Source: Bradyrhizobium sp. cir1
GTDB taxonomy: Bacteria; Pseudomonadota; Alphaproteobacteria; Rhizobiales; Xanthobacteraceae
NCBI RefSeq assembly: GCF_014198245.1
Contig: NZ_JACIHE010000013.1
Coordinates: 1-64,000, forward strand
DNA: 64,000 bases
Direction of reading: 5' to 3'
Below are positions 50,292 through 58,859 of the stretch, piece by piece. A program made the position numbers and the translations under genes. Position 1 is the stretch's first letter. Every line of letters starts with the position of its first letter. A model generated the notes under the pieces. It saw only the letters and a program-made list of their open reading frames with translations. It was not told the origin of the DNA and did not search any database.

Positions 50292-51914
50292 ATGGCAACG
50301 AGCGCAGCGGCACACGGCGATCACGCGCAAGACCACGGACACGAGCACGCCCATCCGACCGGATGGCGGCGCTACGTCTATTCGACCAACCACAAGGACA
50401 TCGGCACGATGTACCTGATCTTCGCGGTCATCGCCGGCATCATCGGTGCGGCGATGTCGATCGCGATCCGCGCCGAGTTGATGTATCCCGGCGTGCAGCT
50501 CTTCCACGAGTCGCACACCTACAACGTCTTCGTGACCTCGCACGGTCTGATCATGATCTTCTTCATGGTCATGCCGGCGATGATCGGCGGCTTCGGCAAT
50601 TGGTTCGTGCCGCTGATGATCGGCGCGCCTGATATGGCGTTCCCGCGCATGAACAACATCTCGTTCTGGCTGCTGCCGGCCTCCTTCGCGCTGCTCTTGA
50701 TGTCGACCTTCGTCGAGGGCGAGCCGGGCGGCAACGGCGTCGGCGCCGGCTGGACCATCTACGCGCCGCTGTCGACCACGGGCCATCCGGGCCCGGCCGT
50801 CGACTTCGCGATCCTGTCGCTGCACCTCGCCGGTGCCTCCTCGATCCTGGGCGCGATCAACTTCATCACCACGATCTTCAACATGCGCGCGCCGGGCATG
50901 ACCCTGCACAAGATGCCGCTGTTCGTGTGGTCGATCCTGGTGACGGTGTTCCTGCTACTGCTGTCGCTGCCGGTGCTCGCCGGCGGGATCACCATGCTGC
51001 TCACCGACCGCAATTTCGGCACCACCTTCTTCGCGCCCGACGGTGGCGGCGACCCCGTGCTGTTCCAGCACCTGTTCTGGTTCTTCGGCCACCCCGAAGT
51101 TTACATCCTGATCCTGCCCGGCTTCGGCATGATCAGCCAGATCGTCTCCACGTTCTCGCGCAAGCCCGTGTTCGGCTATCTCGGCATGGCCTACGCCATG
51201 GTCGCAATCGGCGGCATCGGCTTCGTGGTGTGGGCGCACCACATGTACACGGTCGGCATGTCCTCGGCGACGCAGGCCTATTTCGTCGCCGCGACCATGG
51301 TGATCGCGGTCCCGACCGGCGTGAAGATCTTCTCCTGGATCGCCACGATGTGGGGCGGCTCGATCGAGTTCCGCGCCCCCATGATCTGGGCGGTGGGCTT
51401 CATCTTCCTGTTCACGGTCGGCGGCGTCACCGGCGTCGTGCTGGCGAACGCCGGCGTCGACCGCGTGCTCCAGGACACCTACTACGTCGTCGCGCACTTC
51501 CACTACGTGCTGTCGCTGGGTGCGGTGTTCGCGATCTTCGCCGGCTGGTACTACTGGTTCCCGAAGATGTCGGGCTACATGTACAACGAGACGCTGGCGA
51601 AAGCGCACTTCTGGGTCACCTTCGTCGGCGTCAACATGGTGTTCTTCCCGCAGCATTTCCTCGGTTTGTCGGGCATGCCGCGCCGCTACGTCGACTATCC
51701 CGATGCGTTTGCGGGCTGGAACCTGGTCTCGTCGCTCGGCTCCTACATCTCCGGCTTCGGCGTGCTGATCTTCCTCTACTGTGTGCTCGACGCCTTCATG
51801 AAGAGGGTGCCGGCGGGCAATAATCCTTGGGGTGCTGGCGCAACCACGCTGGAGTGGACTCTGTCCTCGCCGCCGCCCTTCCACCAGTTCGAAGTGCTGC
51901 CCCGCGTGCAGTAA
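50292..51914 (+). CDS. ctaD: cytochrome c oxidase subunit I (aa3 type)
   Basis: 540 residues from ATG 50292 (AGGAT upstream). Twelve membrane helices. Heme and CuB ligands are in 'TSHGLIMIFFMVMPA', 'WFFGHPEVYILILPGFG' (His cross-linked to Tyr), 'WAHHMYTVGM' and 'VVAHFHYVLSLGAVF'. It is the catalytic proton-pumping subunit that reduces O2. The His-rich N-terminus (HGDHAQDHGHEHAH) is notable and could bind metal. It is followed by the heme O synthase gene. Confidence 0.97.
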   Translation: MATSAAAHGDHAQDHGHEHAHPTGWRRYVYSTNHKDIGTMYLIFAVIAGIIGAAMSIAIRAELMYPGVQLFHESHTYNVFVTSHGLIMIFFMVMPAMIGGFGNWFVPLMIGAPDMAFPRMNNISFWLLPASFALLLMSTFVEGEPGGNGVGAGWTIYAPLSTTGHPGPAVDFAILSLHLAGASSILGAINFITTIFNMRAPGMTLHKMPLFVWSILVTVFLLLLSLPVLAGGITMLLTDRNFGTTFFAPDGGGDPVLFQHLFWFFGHPEVYILILPGFGMISQIVSTFSRKPVFGYLGMAYAMVAIGGIGFVVWAHHMYTVGMSSATQAYFVAATMVIAVPTGVKIFSWIATMWGGSIEFRAPMIWAVGFIFLFTVGGVTGVVLANAGVDRVLQDTYYVVAHFHYVLSLGAVFAIFAGWYYWFPKMSGYMYNETLAKAHFWVTFVGVNMVFFPQHFLGLSGMPRRYVDYPDAFAGWNLVSSLGSYISGFGVLIFLYCVLDAFMKRVPAGNNPWGAGATTLEWTLSSPPPFHQFEVLPRVQ

Positions 51915-51974
51915 GCAAGCTCCCGCGGCGCCCGTCATGGGCGCCGCGGCTCTATAACGAAGCGAGTTGAATTA

Positions 51975-52919
51975 GTGTCCGTCCTCGACCACAACGCCGT
52001 CAACATCAATCCCCGCATCTCCGAAGCGGAGGTGCGCGACTACATTGCGCTGCTGAAGCCGCGGGTGATGTCGCTGGTGATCTTCACCGCGCTGGTCGGG
52101 ATGGCGATGGCGCCCGGGCATTTCCATCCCGTGCTCGCGATCACCTCGCTGCTCTGTATCGCCGTCGGCGCCGGTGCCTCCGGCGCGCTGAACATGGCGC
52201 TCGAAGGCGACATCGACGCCAAGATGTCGCGCACGGCGAACCGGCCGATCCCGCGGGGCCGCATCACCCGTCCCGAGGCGATGGCATTCGGCACGACGCT
52301 CGCCTTCTTCTCGGTGATGACGCTCGGCATCCTCGTCAACTGGATCGCGGGCGCGCTGCTCGCCTTCACCATCTTCTTCTATGTCGTGATCTACACGATG
52401 TGGCTGAAGCGCTGGACCGCGCAGAACATCGTGATCGGCGGTGCCGCCGGCGCGCTGCCGCCGGTGGTGGCCTGGGCCGCCGTGACGGGCACGGTCGACG
52501 TCGAGCCGCTGCTGCTGTTCGCCATCATCTTCTTCTGGACCCCGCCGCATTTCTGGGCGCTGGCGCTGTTCCGCTCCGACGATTATGCGCGCGCCGGCAT
52601 TCCGATGCTGCCCAACGTCGCCGGCCCCGATGCGACGCGTCTGCAGATCCTGCTCTACACCGTCGTGCTGATCGCGGTGGCCGCTGCGCCCTGGGCGCTC
52701 GGCTATTTCGACGCCATCTACGGCGTGGTCTCGCTGATCCTCGGCGCCGGCATGCTGGTGCTCGCCATCAACGTCTATATGCGCCGGACGCGAGCTGCGT
52801 CGCTGCGCGCGACGCGAAAACTGTTTGCTTTCTCGATCCTGTATCTGTTCGCGCTGTTCGCGACCCTGCTGGCCGAGGTCGTGGTCCGGGCGCTTGCTCC
52901 GATGGTTGGGGGCGCATGA
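51975..52919 (+). CDS. ctaB: protoheme IX farnesyltransferase (heme O synthase)
   Basis: 314 residues from GTG 51975. A UbiA-type prenyltransferase with about nine membrane helices; the conserved aspartate-rich segment 'NMALEGDIDAKMSRTANRPIPRGR' is cut here to its core, DIDAKMSRT. It adds farnesyl to heme b to make heme O, the precursor of heme A for subunit I. It lies between ctaD and the small coxF-like gene, as in other alphaproteobacteria. Confidence 0.96.
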   Translation: MSVLDHNAVNINPRISEAEVRDYIALLKPRVMSLVIFTALVGMAMAPGHFHPVLAITSLLCIAVGAGASGALNMALEGDIDAKMSRTANRPIPRGRITRPEAMAFGTTLAFFSVMTLGILVNWIAGALLAFTIFFYVVIYTMWLKRWTAQNIVIGGAAGALPPVVAWAAVTGTVDVEPLLLFAIIFFWTPPHFWALALFRSDDYARAGIPMLPNVAGPDATRLQILLYTVVLIAVAAAPWALGYFDAIYGVVSLILGAGMLVLAINVYMRRTRAASLRATRKLFAFSILYLFALFATLLAEVVVRALAPMVGGA

Positions 52920-52926
52920 GGCAGGA

Positions 52927-53091
52927 ATGGCTGACAAACGCGAGCCAGACGGAATCGTCCTCACCGAGGCGCAGCAGAAGAGCCGTCGTCAGCGTTCGAT
53001 CGCGATCGCACTCGCGCTCGGCGTGCTGGTGGTGCTGTTCTTCGCCGTCACCATGGTCAAGGGACCGGCAGTGCTAGTCCGGCCGATGTAG
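52927..53091 (+). CDS. small membrane protein of the cox operon (CoxF-like)
   Basis: 54 residues from ATG 52927, 7 bp after the ctaB stop. A charged N-terminus (ADKREPDGIVLTEAQQKSRR) precedes one membrane helix ('IAIALALGVLVVLFFAVTMV'). Such a gene is regularly found between ctaB and ctaG in alphaproteobacteria. It may aid oxidase assembly or be a small subunit; its role is not established. Too short for standard family assignment. Confidence 0.78.
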   Translation: MADKREPDGIVLTEAQQKSRRQRSIAIALALGVLVVLFFAVTMVKGPAVLVRPM

Positions 53092-53096
53092 GAAAC

Positions 53097-53750
53097 ATGG
53101 ATCACGAGCCGACCATATCGCGGGATCAGAGCCGGACGGCCAAGGGCCGTTCCAAGGGTCGTTTCGGTGGTCTTGGCCGCGACGCGCTGGTCGCCTCGAT
53201 CTGCGGCGGCGTGGTGGCGCTGATGGTCGGCGCCTCCTATGCGGCGGTGCCGTTCTACAACTGGTTCTGCCGCGCCACCGGCTTCAACGGCACGACACAG
53301 GTCGCGACCTCCGCGCCGGCGAGCGGTCCCATTGCACGAAAGATTTCCGTGCGCTTCGATTCCAACGTCGCGCCCGGCCTGCCCTGGAAGTTCGAGCCGG
53401 AGCAGGGCGAGATCGAGATCAATATCGGTCAGGTCGTGACGGTCTTCTACACCGTGACCAACCAGGCCGCGCGCACCACCGCGGGGCAAGCCGCCTACAA
53501 CGTCGCGCCGCTGACGGTCGGCTCCTACTTCCAGAAGATCAACTGCTTCTGCTTCACCGAGCAGACCATGGCGCCGGGCGAGAAGCGCGAGATGCCGGTC
53601 GTGTTCTACGTCGATCCATCGATCGCCGACGATCACGAGAACGACAGGCTGAACACGATTACGCTGTCCTACACGTTCTATCCGGTGAAGGATCCGGTGG
53701 TGAAGCCGCTCGCATCCGGCGAGGGCGACAGACGCAAGGGAAATCTCTGA
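53097..53750 (+). CDS. ctaG: cytochrome c oxidase assembly protein CtaG (Cox11)
   Basis: 217 residues, 5 bp after the small gene. One membrane anchor ('VASICGGVVALMVGASYAAV') precedes a periplasmic immunoglobulin-like domain. The copper site 'NCFCFTEQ' is intact, and 'PFYNWFCRATGFNGT' is the conserved neighbour segment. It delivers copper to the CuB site of subunit I. In the aa3 operon between the CoxF-like gene and ctaE. Confidence 0.96.
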   Translation: MDHEPTISRDQSRTAKGRSKGRFGGLGRDALVASICGGVVALMVGASYAAVPFYNWFCRATGFNGTTQVATSAPASGPIARKISVRFDSNVAPGLPWKFEPEQGEIEINIGQVVTVFYTVTNQAARTTAGQAAYNVAPLTVGSYFQKINCFCFTEQTMAPGEKREMPVVFYVDPSIADDHENDRLNTITLSYTFYPVKDPVVKPLASGEGDRRKGNL

Positions 53751-53828
53751 CCGCCGGGCCTGTCGCTCAGGGGTTGGAAACAAGGGGATAAGTGCCGGAC
53801 AGGCACGGGATTGAGGAGAGAGACGGAA

Positions 53829-54725
53829 ATGGCTACGGCGAACACCAAGCATCACGACTATCACCTGGTCGATCCCTCTCCCTGGCCGGCCGTCGGTTCG
53901 CTCTCGGCCTTCATCATGGCGGTCGGTGCGATCGCCTGGATGCATCACATGTTCGCGGCCGCCCCGATCGTGTTCGGCGTCGGCACCGTCGGCGTGCTCT
54001 ACACCATGGCGAGCTGGTGGGGCGACGTGATCAAGGAAGCCCAGTACAAGGGCGACCACACCCGAGTCGTGCAGCTGCATCACCGCTATGGCATGATCCT
54101 GTTCATCGCCTCCGAGGTGATGTTCTTCGTGGCCTGGTTCTGGGCCTATTTCAACGCGGCGCTGTTTCCGGCCGACGCCGTCCATGCCACCCGCGATGCG
54201 GTGTTCGGCTGCGGCCTCGGCACGCAGGCCGGCGCCTGCGCGGTGCCCGGCACCTGGCCGCCCAAGGGCATCGAGACCTTCGATCCCTGGCACCTGCCGC
54301 TGCTGAACACGCTGATCCTGCTGACGTCAGGCACCACCGTGACCTGGGCCCACCACGCGCTGCTTGAAAACGATCGCCAGGGCCTCAAATACGGCCTGAT
54401 CCTCACCGTTGTGCTCGGCGCGCTCTTCACCTGCGTGCAGGCCTATGAGTACAGCCACGCGGCGTTCTCTTTCGCGGGCAACGTCTATGGCGCGACCTTC
54501 TTCATGGCCACCGGCTTCCACGGCTTCCACGTGCTGGTCGGCACCATCTTCCTGATCGTGTGCCTGGCGCGCGCCTATGCCGGCCACTTCACGCCGAAGC
54601 AGCATCTCGGCTTCGAGTTTGCGGCCTGGTACTGGCACTTCGTCGACGTGGTCTGGCTGTTCCTGTTCCTGTGCATCTATGTGTGGGGACAAGGTGCCGA
54701 GGCCATGGCTCACGGCGCGCACTGA
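53829..54725 (+). CDS. ctaE: cytochrome c oxidase subunit III
   Basis: 298 residues from ATG 53829, after GAGAGAGACGG; the upstream in-frame start at 53811 is less likely. Seven membrane helices; 'ILFIASEVMFFVAWFWAYF' holds the conserved Glu, and 'FHGFHVLVGTIFLIVC' and 'WHFVDVVWLFLFL' are typical. Subunit III stabilises the aa3 enzyme. A GC-rich hairpin follows its stop codon (54745-54770). Confidence 0.96.
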   Translation: MATANTKHHDYHLVDPSPWPAVGSLSAFIMAVGAIAWMHHMFAAAPIVFGVGTVGVLYTMASWWGDVIKEAQYKGDHTRVVQLHHRYGMILFIASEVMFFVAWFWAYFNAALFPADAVHATRDAVFGCGLGTQAGACAVPGTWPPKGIETFDPWHLPLLNTLILLTSGTTVTWAHHALLENDRQGLKYGLILTVVLGALFTCVQAYEYSHAAFSFAGNVYGATFFMATGFHGFHVLVGTIFLIVCLARAYAGHFTPKQHLGFEFAAWYWHFVDVVWLFLFLCIYVWGQGAEAMAHGAH

Positions 54726-54744
54726 GCTGTGTTGGATTGATTGG

Positions 54745-54770
54745 AAAGGGCGGCCGCAGGGCCGCCCTTT
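54745..54770 (+). terminator. partial terminator after ctaE
   Basis: AAAGGGCGGCC (54745-54755) pairs with GGCCGCCCTTT (54760-54770) around a 4-nt loop, and the following sequence is CGCTTTCC, only weakly T-rich. It probably reduces rather than stops transcription into the DUF983-SURF1 pair. Confidence 0.6.
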
Positions 54771-54822
54771 CGCTTTCCGGCCGCCGAAAGATTCTACGGG
54801 AAATGTGATAAAGTACGCCATC

Positions 54823-55224
54823 ATGAACGATACCGCCGGTCCATCCGAGCCTGAAACCACCGTTCTGCAAAGCGCGATGCGCGGGCTTGCCTGCAAATGT
54901 CCGCGCTGCGGCCAGGGCAAGCTCTATGCGGGCTTCCTCAACCTCGCCCCCGCTTGCGATCGCTGCGGCCTCGACTATGCCTTCATCGATGCCGGCGACG
55001 GTCCAGCGATCTTCATCATCATGCTGGCCGGCGCGATTGTGGTCGGCTGCGCGCTCGTCGTCGAGGTCAAGTATCAGCCGCCGTTCTGGCTGCATGCGGT
55101 GCTCTGGCTGCCGCTGATCCTCGCCACCACGCTGCTGCCGCTGCGCTCCATGAAGTCGCTGCTGATCGCGCTGCAATTCCACCACAAGGCGGCGCCGGGC
55201 CGGCCGATCGACCGCACGAAATGA
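54823..55224 (+). CDS. DUF983 zinc-ribbon membrane protein
   Basis: 133 residues from ATG 54823. A four-Cys zinc ribbon ('CKCPRCGQGKLYAG' and 'ACDRCGLDY') is followed by two membrane helices ('IFIIMLAGAIVVGCALVV', 'LWLPLILATTLLPL'). DUF983 genes are typically found next to SURF1 and cytochrome oxidase genes. The role is unknown; an assembly function is likely from context. Its stop overlaps the SURF1 start (ATGA at 55221-55224). Confidence 0.9.
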   Translation: MNDTAGPSEPETTVLQSAMRGLACKCPRCGQGKLYAGFLNLAPACDRCGLDYAFIDAGDGPAIFIIMLAGAIVVGCALVVEVKYQPPFWLHAVLWLPLILATTLLPLRSMKSLLIALQFHHKAAPGRPIDRTK

Positions 55225-55973
55225 ACCAGCCTGCGCGCAAGCCTCGCGTGGCCGGCTTCGCGCTGTTCACGCTGGTCCTGACCGCTTCCTTCGTCGCGCT
55301 CGGCGTCTGGCAATTGCAGCGCCGGACGGCCAAGCACGAGCTGATCGCGGCGCTCACCGAGCGTCTGGCGGCGGCTCCCGTTGCGCTGCCGCCGTCCGCA
55401 CAATGGGCGGCGCTCAATTCCGCCCGCGATGAATTCCGCCGTATCAGCTTCACCGCGACCTACGCCCCGCTGCCCGATGCGATGGTCTATTCGTCCGGCT
55501 CGGCCGTACGCAAGGACGCTTCAGGTCCCGGCACCTGGGCCTTCCTGCCGGCGCGGCTCCCGACCGGCGAGATGGTCGTGATCGATGCGGGCTTCATCGA
55601 GAACACGATGCAGGACCGCAGCATCGAGGACCGTGCGGTGAAGAAGCTCGTCACCGGGCAGCCCGTCGCGCTCACTGGCTATCTCCGCTTTCCCGAGGCA
55701 CCTAACTGGATGACTCCGGCGGAGAATCGCGACAAGCGGCTCTGGTTCGTGCGCGATCATCTCGCGATCGCAAGCGCGCTTCATTGGGGCGCTGTGGCAC
55801 CGTTCTATCTCGACCTGGAGCAGCCGGCGCCGGACAACGGAATTCCGCGCCCCGGTGCGCTGGACGTGCATCTGAAGGACGATCACCTGCAATACGCCGT
55901 CACCTGGTTCGCGCTTGCGGGCGCCGTGCTGATCGCTTTCGGCGTCTGGATGAAAGGACGGCGCTCGGTCTGA
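55221..55973 (+). CDS. SURF1 family oxidase biogenesis protein
   Basis: 250 residues with a membrane helix at each end ('GFALFTLVLTASFVALGVWQ' and 'VTWFALAGAVLIAFGVW'), the SURF1 layout. The first helix ends in 'LGVWQLQRR', the family signature, and 'YLDLEQPAPDNGIP' is typical of the centre. It helps insert heme A into subunit I. Translationally coupled to DUF983. Last gene of the oxidase cluster. Confidence 0.95.
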   Translation: MNQPARKPRVAGFALFTLVLTASFVALGVWQLQRRTAKHELIAALTERLAAAPVALPPSAQWAALNSARDEFRRISFTATYAPLPDAMVYSSGSAVRKDASGPGTWAFLPARLPTGEMVVIDAGFIENTMQDRSIEDRAVKKLVTGQPVALTGYLRFPEAPNWMTPAENRDKRLWFVRDHLAIASALHWGAVAPFYLDLEQPAPDNGIPRPGALDVHLKDDHLQYAVTWFALAGAVLIAFGVWMKGRRSV

Positions 55974-56091
55974 ACCATCCGTAGGTTCCCGGACGGAACC
56001 CGGAATCGCCCGGGCTTTATTATTCAACACATATTCACGAGTGTGATCCTAAGCCGTGCTTGAGTGTGTCCGCGGCAGACAGGAATGCAGC

Positions 56092-56460
56092 GTGAGCGAT
56101 TTCGATCAGATGGGAATTGTCGTCGACTGGGTGGATGCCTGCAGGACGGGCGACCTTGCGACGTTGCTCGACCTCTATGCGGACGATGCGGAGGTCGAGT
56201 GCATGTGCAACGGCACGCAGCACTATCATCGCGGCCGACGCGAGCTCGAAAGCTACTGGGGATCGCGGCTCAGCGCCTACCTGGCGGCGGGTTTCGGGCT
56301 GGAAGAGATCGAGCCGGCGCCGCATGGCGTCGATCTCGAATATTCCGTCGCGGGCGCGCTGCGTATTCACGCCTCGTTTCGCTTCAGCCCGGAAGGCAAG
56401 ATCTACAGCACGCTGTGCACGCCCGCGCGACAGAACGCCCACGGCGGCTGCGCGTGCTAA
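56092..56460 (+). CDS. NTF2/SnoaL-like family protein with Cys-rich tail
   Basis: 122 residues from GTG 56092, after AGGAA; a longer in-frame start at 56056 exists. The NTF2-like core is seen in 'VVDWVDACRTGDLATLLDLY' and 'GSRLSAYLAAGFGLEEIE'. Unlike the other two NTF2-like proteins here it has 'VECMCNG' and ends 'HGGCAC', so metal or redox binding is possible. It is 118 bp after SURF1 and convergent with the histidine kinase gene. Function unknown. Confidence 0.78.
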   Translation: MSDFDQMGIVVDWVDACRTGDLATLLDLYADDAEVECMCNGTQHYHRGRRELESYWGSRLSAYLAAGFGLEEIEPAPHGVDLEYSVAGALRIHASFRFSPEGKIYSTLCTPARQNAHGGCAC

Positions 56461-56461
56461 A

Positions 56462-56506
56462 GCATGATCCGGAAAAGTGCGAAGCGGTTTTCCGGAAAGA
56501 TCATGC
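56462..56506. repeat. GCATGATC..GATCATGC palindromic repeat (family E)
   Basis: Outer arms GCATGATC (56462-56469) and GATCATGC (56499-56506) enclose CCGGAAAA (56469-56476) and TTTTCCGG (56488-56495). This is a double palindrome of a kind I recall as dispersed in rhizobial genomes. It starts 2 bp after the NTF2-like stop codon. Confidence 0.85.
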
Positions 56507-56520
56507 GTAAACAACAAGCT

Positions 56521-56559
56521 AAAGCGCGATGACGATTCATCCCAATCTCATCGCGCTTT
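56521..56559. terminator. bidirectional terminator-like hairpin between convergent genes
   Basis: AAAGCGCGATGA (56521-56532) and TCATCGCGCTTT (56548-56559) pair perfectly with a 15-nt loop. The right arm covers the stop codon of the kinase gene (56558-56560). The core GCGCGATGA also forms the terminator stem at 582-616. Confidence 0.6.
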
Positions 56560-57889
56560 AAAGCGCGTCTCGCGCCCTCTCCACGGGCAGGCGGCAGCGC
56601 ACATGGGTTCGGTGGTCCGCGCGCAGCAATGACAGCGACCCGCTGAGTGCGCGCACGCGCTCATGCATGCCGGTCAGGCCGCGGCCGAACACATTGCCCT
56701 CGGGAAAGCCGCCGCCGTCGTCGGAGATCTCGATGACGAGCGCGTCGCCGACGATCGCCGCCTGCACGTCGGCGTTGCTCGCGCCGGCATGGCGCAGCAC
56801 GTTGGTCAGCGCCTCCTGGATCACGCGGTAGACGGTCTGGGCCAGCGGTCCGTCGATCGCGTTGAGGCCGGGATCAATCGTGGCCGTCAGGCCGATATGC
56901 GGTGCCTGCTTGCGAAAGTTTCGAAGCAGCGTCTGCACGCTCGTCTCCAGCCCCAATTCCTCGATATAGAGCGGGCGCAGCCGGTCGAGGATGCGGCGGT
57001 TGGTCTGCTGGAGCGCCTCGACCGATTGCAGCACCTCCTCCGCCGAATTGCCGAGATTTCCTGCCGGTGAGGAGGCCTCGATCAGCGAGATCGTGCCGGC
57101 GCGGATGCTGAACAGGAGCGGGCCGAGCTCGTCGTGCAGATCGCGGGCGAGATCGCGCCGCTCGTCGTCCTGAAGCGACACCAGGCGGTGCAACAGGTCG
57201 CGATTGTCATGGCTCAATTGTGCGAGCGTTGCAGCCAGGGCGTTCGCCGCCTCGCAGCTGCGCCGGATCTCGGGCGGCCCTTCGACCGGGATCGGCGTCG
57301 CGTAGTCGCCGCGCCGTATTCGCGTCAGTCCTTCGCCGAGATATTGCAGCGGGCGCACCACCGATCCCGCGAACAGATAGGCGATGGTGCCGGTGAGCGC
57401 CATCAGCACGACGACAAGGCTGGTCAGCGCGAGGAAGCCGATCCACTTCTCGAACAGGTCGGCCGACAGGTCCGGCAGGAAGACGATGTCGCCGACATGC
57501 CTGCCGTCAATGACCACCGGCGACGCAGCGTCGATGTCCGGCATGGTCAGCAGGTGGAGAAACCACTGCGGCACTGTCTGCAGGTTGCGCAGACCGTCCT
57601 TCGCGGAGGAAATGGGACCCGCCTCCACTGCGCGGAATTGGATATCGGAGGAGGTGTCCAGGGATTGGACGAAGGCCTCGAGCGTTTTCTGCGGATCGTC
57701 CGAGGCGCGCAGCGTGTTGTTGAGCGCGGCGGCGATCGTTTTGGTCGAACGTCGAGCCGGCTCGTTCTCGTCGGCCAGTTGACCGGTTGCAAATATCTGC
57801 AGCAATATGCCGCCCAGGACCAGCGCCGCGAGAAAACCTGCGCCGAGCGGAAGAAACAGTTGCGTTCTGAACGGAAGTCGTTGCCACAT
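56558..57889 (-). CDS. NarL-type sensor histidine kinase
   Basis: 443 residues. Two membrane helices (about 14-32 and about 148-170) flank a periplasmic sensor domain of ~115 residues, then a HAMP segment, the HisKA_3 domain with the phospho-acceptor His in 'RDLHDELGP', and an HATPase_c domain ('IEISDDGGGFPEGN', 'GRGLTGMHERV'). It is divergent from the LuxR-type response regulator, 86 bp away, its likely partner. The signal is unknown. No sensor family is recognised for the periplasmic part. Confidence 0.92.
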   Translation of the reverse strand: MWQRLPFRTQLFLPLGAGFLAALVLGGILLQIFATGQLADENEPARRSTKTIAAALNNTLRASDDPQKTLEAFVQSLDTSSDIQFRAVEAGPISSAKDGLRNLQTVPQWFLHLLTMPDIDAASPVVIDGRHVGDIVFLPDLSADLFEKWIGFLALTSLVVVLMALTGTIAYLFAGSVVRPLQYLGEGLTRIRRGDYATPIPVEGPPEIRRSCEAANALAATLAQLSHDNRDLLHRLVSLQDDERRDLARDLHDELGPLLFSIRAGTISLIEASSPAGNLGNSAEEVLQSVEALQQTNRRILDRLRPLYIEELGLETSVQTLLRNFRKQAPHIGLTATIDPGLNAIDGPLAQTVYRVIQEALTNVLRHAGASNADVQAAIVGDALVIEISDDGGGFPEGNVFGRGLTGMHERVRALSGSLSLLRADHRTHVRCRLPVERARDAL

Positions 57890-57975
57890 TAGGTCAATTC
57901 TAACGCGTATCGGCGTGATTTTCTCTTTCCATTTGTTCCCGCCGGTCTATGAGTCGCAAAACAAGAGAGCGCGCG

Positions 57976-58620
57976 ATGCAAGATATTGCCAAGCCGGCGA
58001 CCCGGATTCTCATTGTCGACGACCACCCCGTGGTGCTGTCCGGCTGCCGCACCCTGTTTGCCTCCGACCATTCGATCCGGATCGACGAGGCCGGCGACGC
58101 CAAATCCGGTCACCGTGCCTATGTCAGCAAGCGGCCCGACGTCACCGTGATCGACATCAGCCTGCCCGACGTCTCCGGCTTCGAGCTTATGCGACGCATA
58201 CGCAAAGACGATCCCGAGGCCAAGATCATCATGTTCAGCATGAATGACGATCCGGCCTTCGTGGTGCGGGCGGTCGAGCTTGGGGCCCAGGGCTATGTCT
58301 CCAAGGGCGACGATCCCCGGATCCTGCTGAAAGCGGTGCGCAAGGTGGTCGCGGGCGACAATTTCATCTCGCCGCAGCTGGCGGAGGCCGTGACCTTCTC
58401 CGGCGCCGCGATCAAGGCCAATCCGGCCTCGCAGATGACGCCGCGGGAGCTGGAGATTCTCCGCCTGCTCGGCCGCGGCGACAAGATCGTCGAGGTCGCC
58501 GAGGCGCTCGGCATCTCCTACAAGACCGTCGCCAACACCACGTCGCTGCTCAAGCAGAAGCTTGGCGCCAAGAACCATTCCGACCTGATCCGGATTGCCG
58601 TGGAAATCGGGATGGGCTGA
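57976..58620 (+). CDS. LuxR/NarL-type response regulator
   Basis: 214 residues from ATG 57976 (57949 is an alternative). The receiver domain has Asp15/Asp16 ('ILIVDDHPVV'), the phospho-acceptor Asp60 in 'TVIDISLPDVSG' and Lys110 in 'GYVSKGDD'. The C-terminal HTH is 'MTPRELEILRLLGRGDKIVE' followed by 'ALGISYKTVANTTSLLKQKL'. It should be phosphorylated by the divergent kinase. Targets are unknown; they may include genes beyond this window. Confidence 0.94.
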   Translation: MQDIAKPATRILIVDDHPVVLSGCRTLFASDHSIRIDEAGDAKSGHRAYVSKRPDVTVIDISLPDVSGFELMRRIRKDDPEAKIIMFSMNDDPAFVVRAVELGAQGYVSKGDDPRILLKAVRKVVAGDNFISPQLAEAVTFSGAAIKANPASQMTPRELEILRLLGRGDKIVEVAEALGISYKTVANTTSLLKQKLGAKNHSDLIRIAVEIGMG

Positions 58621-58634
58621 CTTGCCGCCAGCGA

Positions 58635-58713
58635 CCGAACCGGCTGCTTCAGGATGCAGCGGTTCGGCCGACGGATCGGCGCTTCCGCCGGCCGGGCAAT
58701 GCATGGCCGGCGG
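58635..58713 (+). other. two GC-rich hairpins after the response regulator gene
   Basis: First hairpin: CCGAACC (58635-58641) with GGTTCGG (58661-58667) and GCTGC (58643-58647) with GCAGC (58656-58660). Second: CCGCCGGCC (58685-58693) with GGCCGGCGG (58705-58713). No T run follows either. They begin 15 bp after the regulator stop, so they may protect or end its mRNA. Confidence 0.45.
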
Positions 58714-58859
58714 CGGACGCCAACCCCCCGGCACAATGGACCGAGGCGGCGTTCGTTCCTGTCTTGATCTGAAGTTCGGGAAAGAGCGGCAAAATGCCCT
58801 CTCGATTTGCTCGTATCTGGAGCAGCGGCATTCACATGCGCCGGGAAAGACAGGAACAT

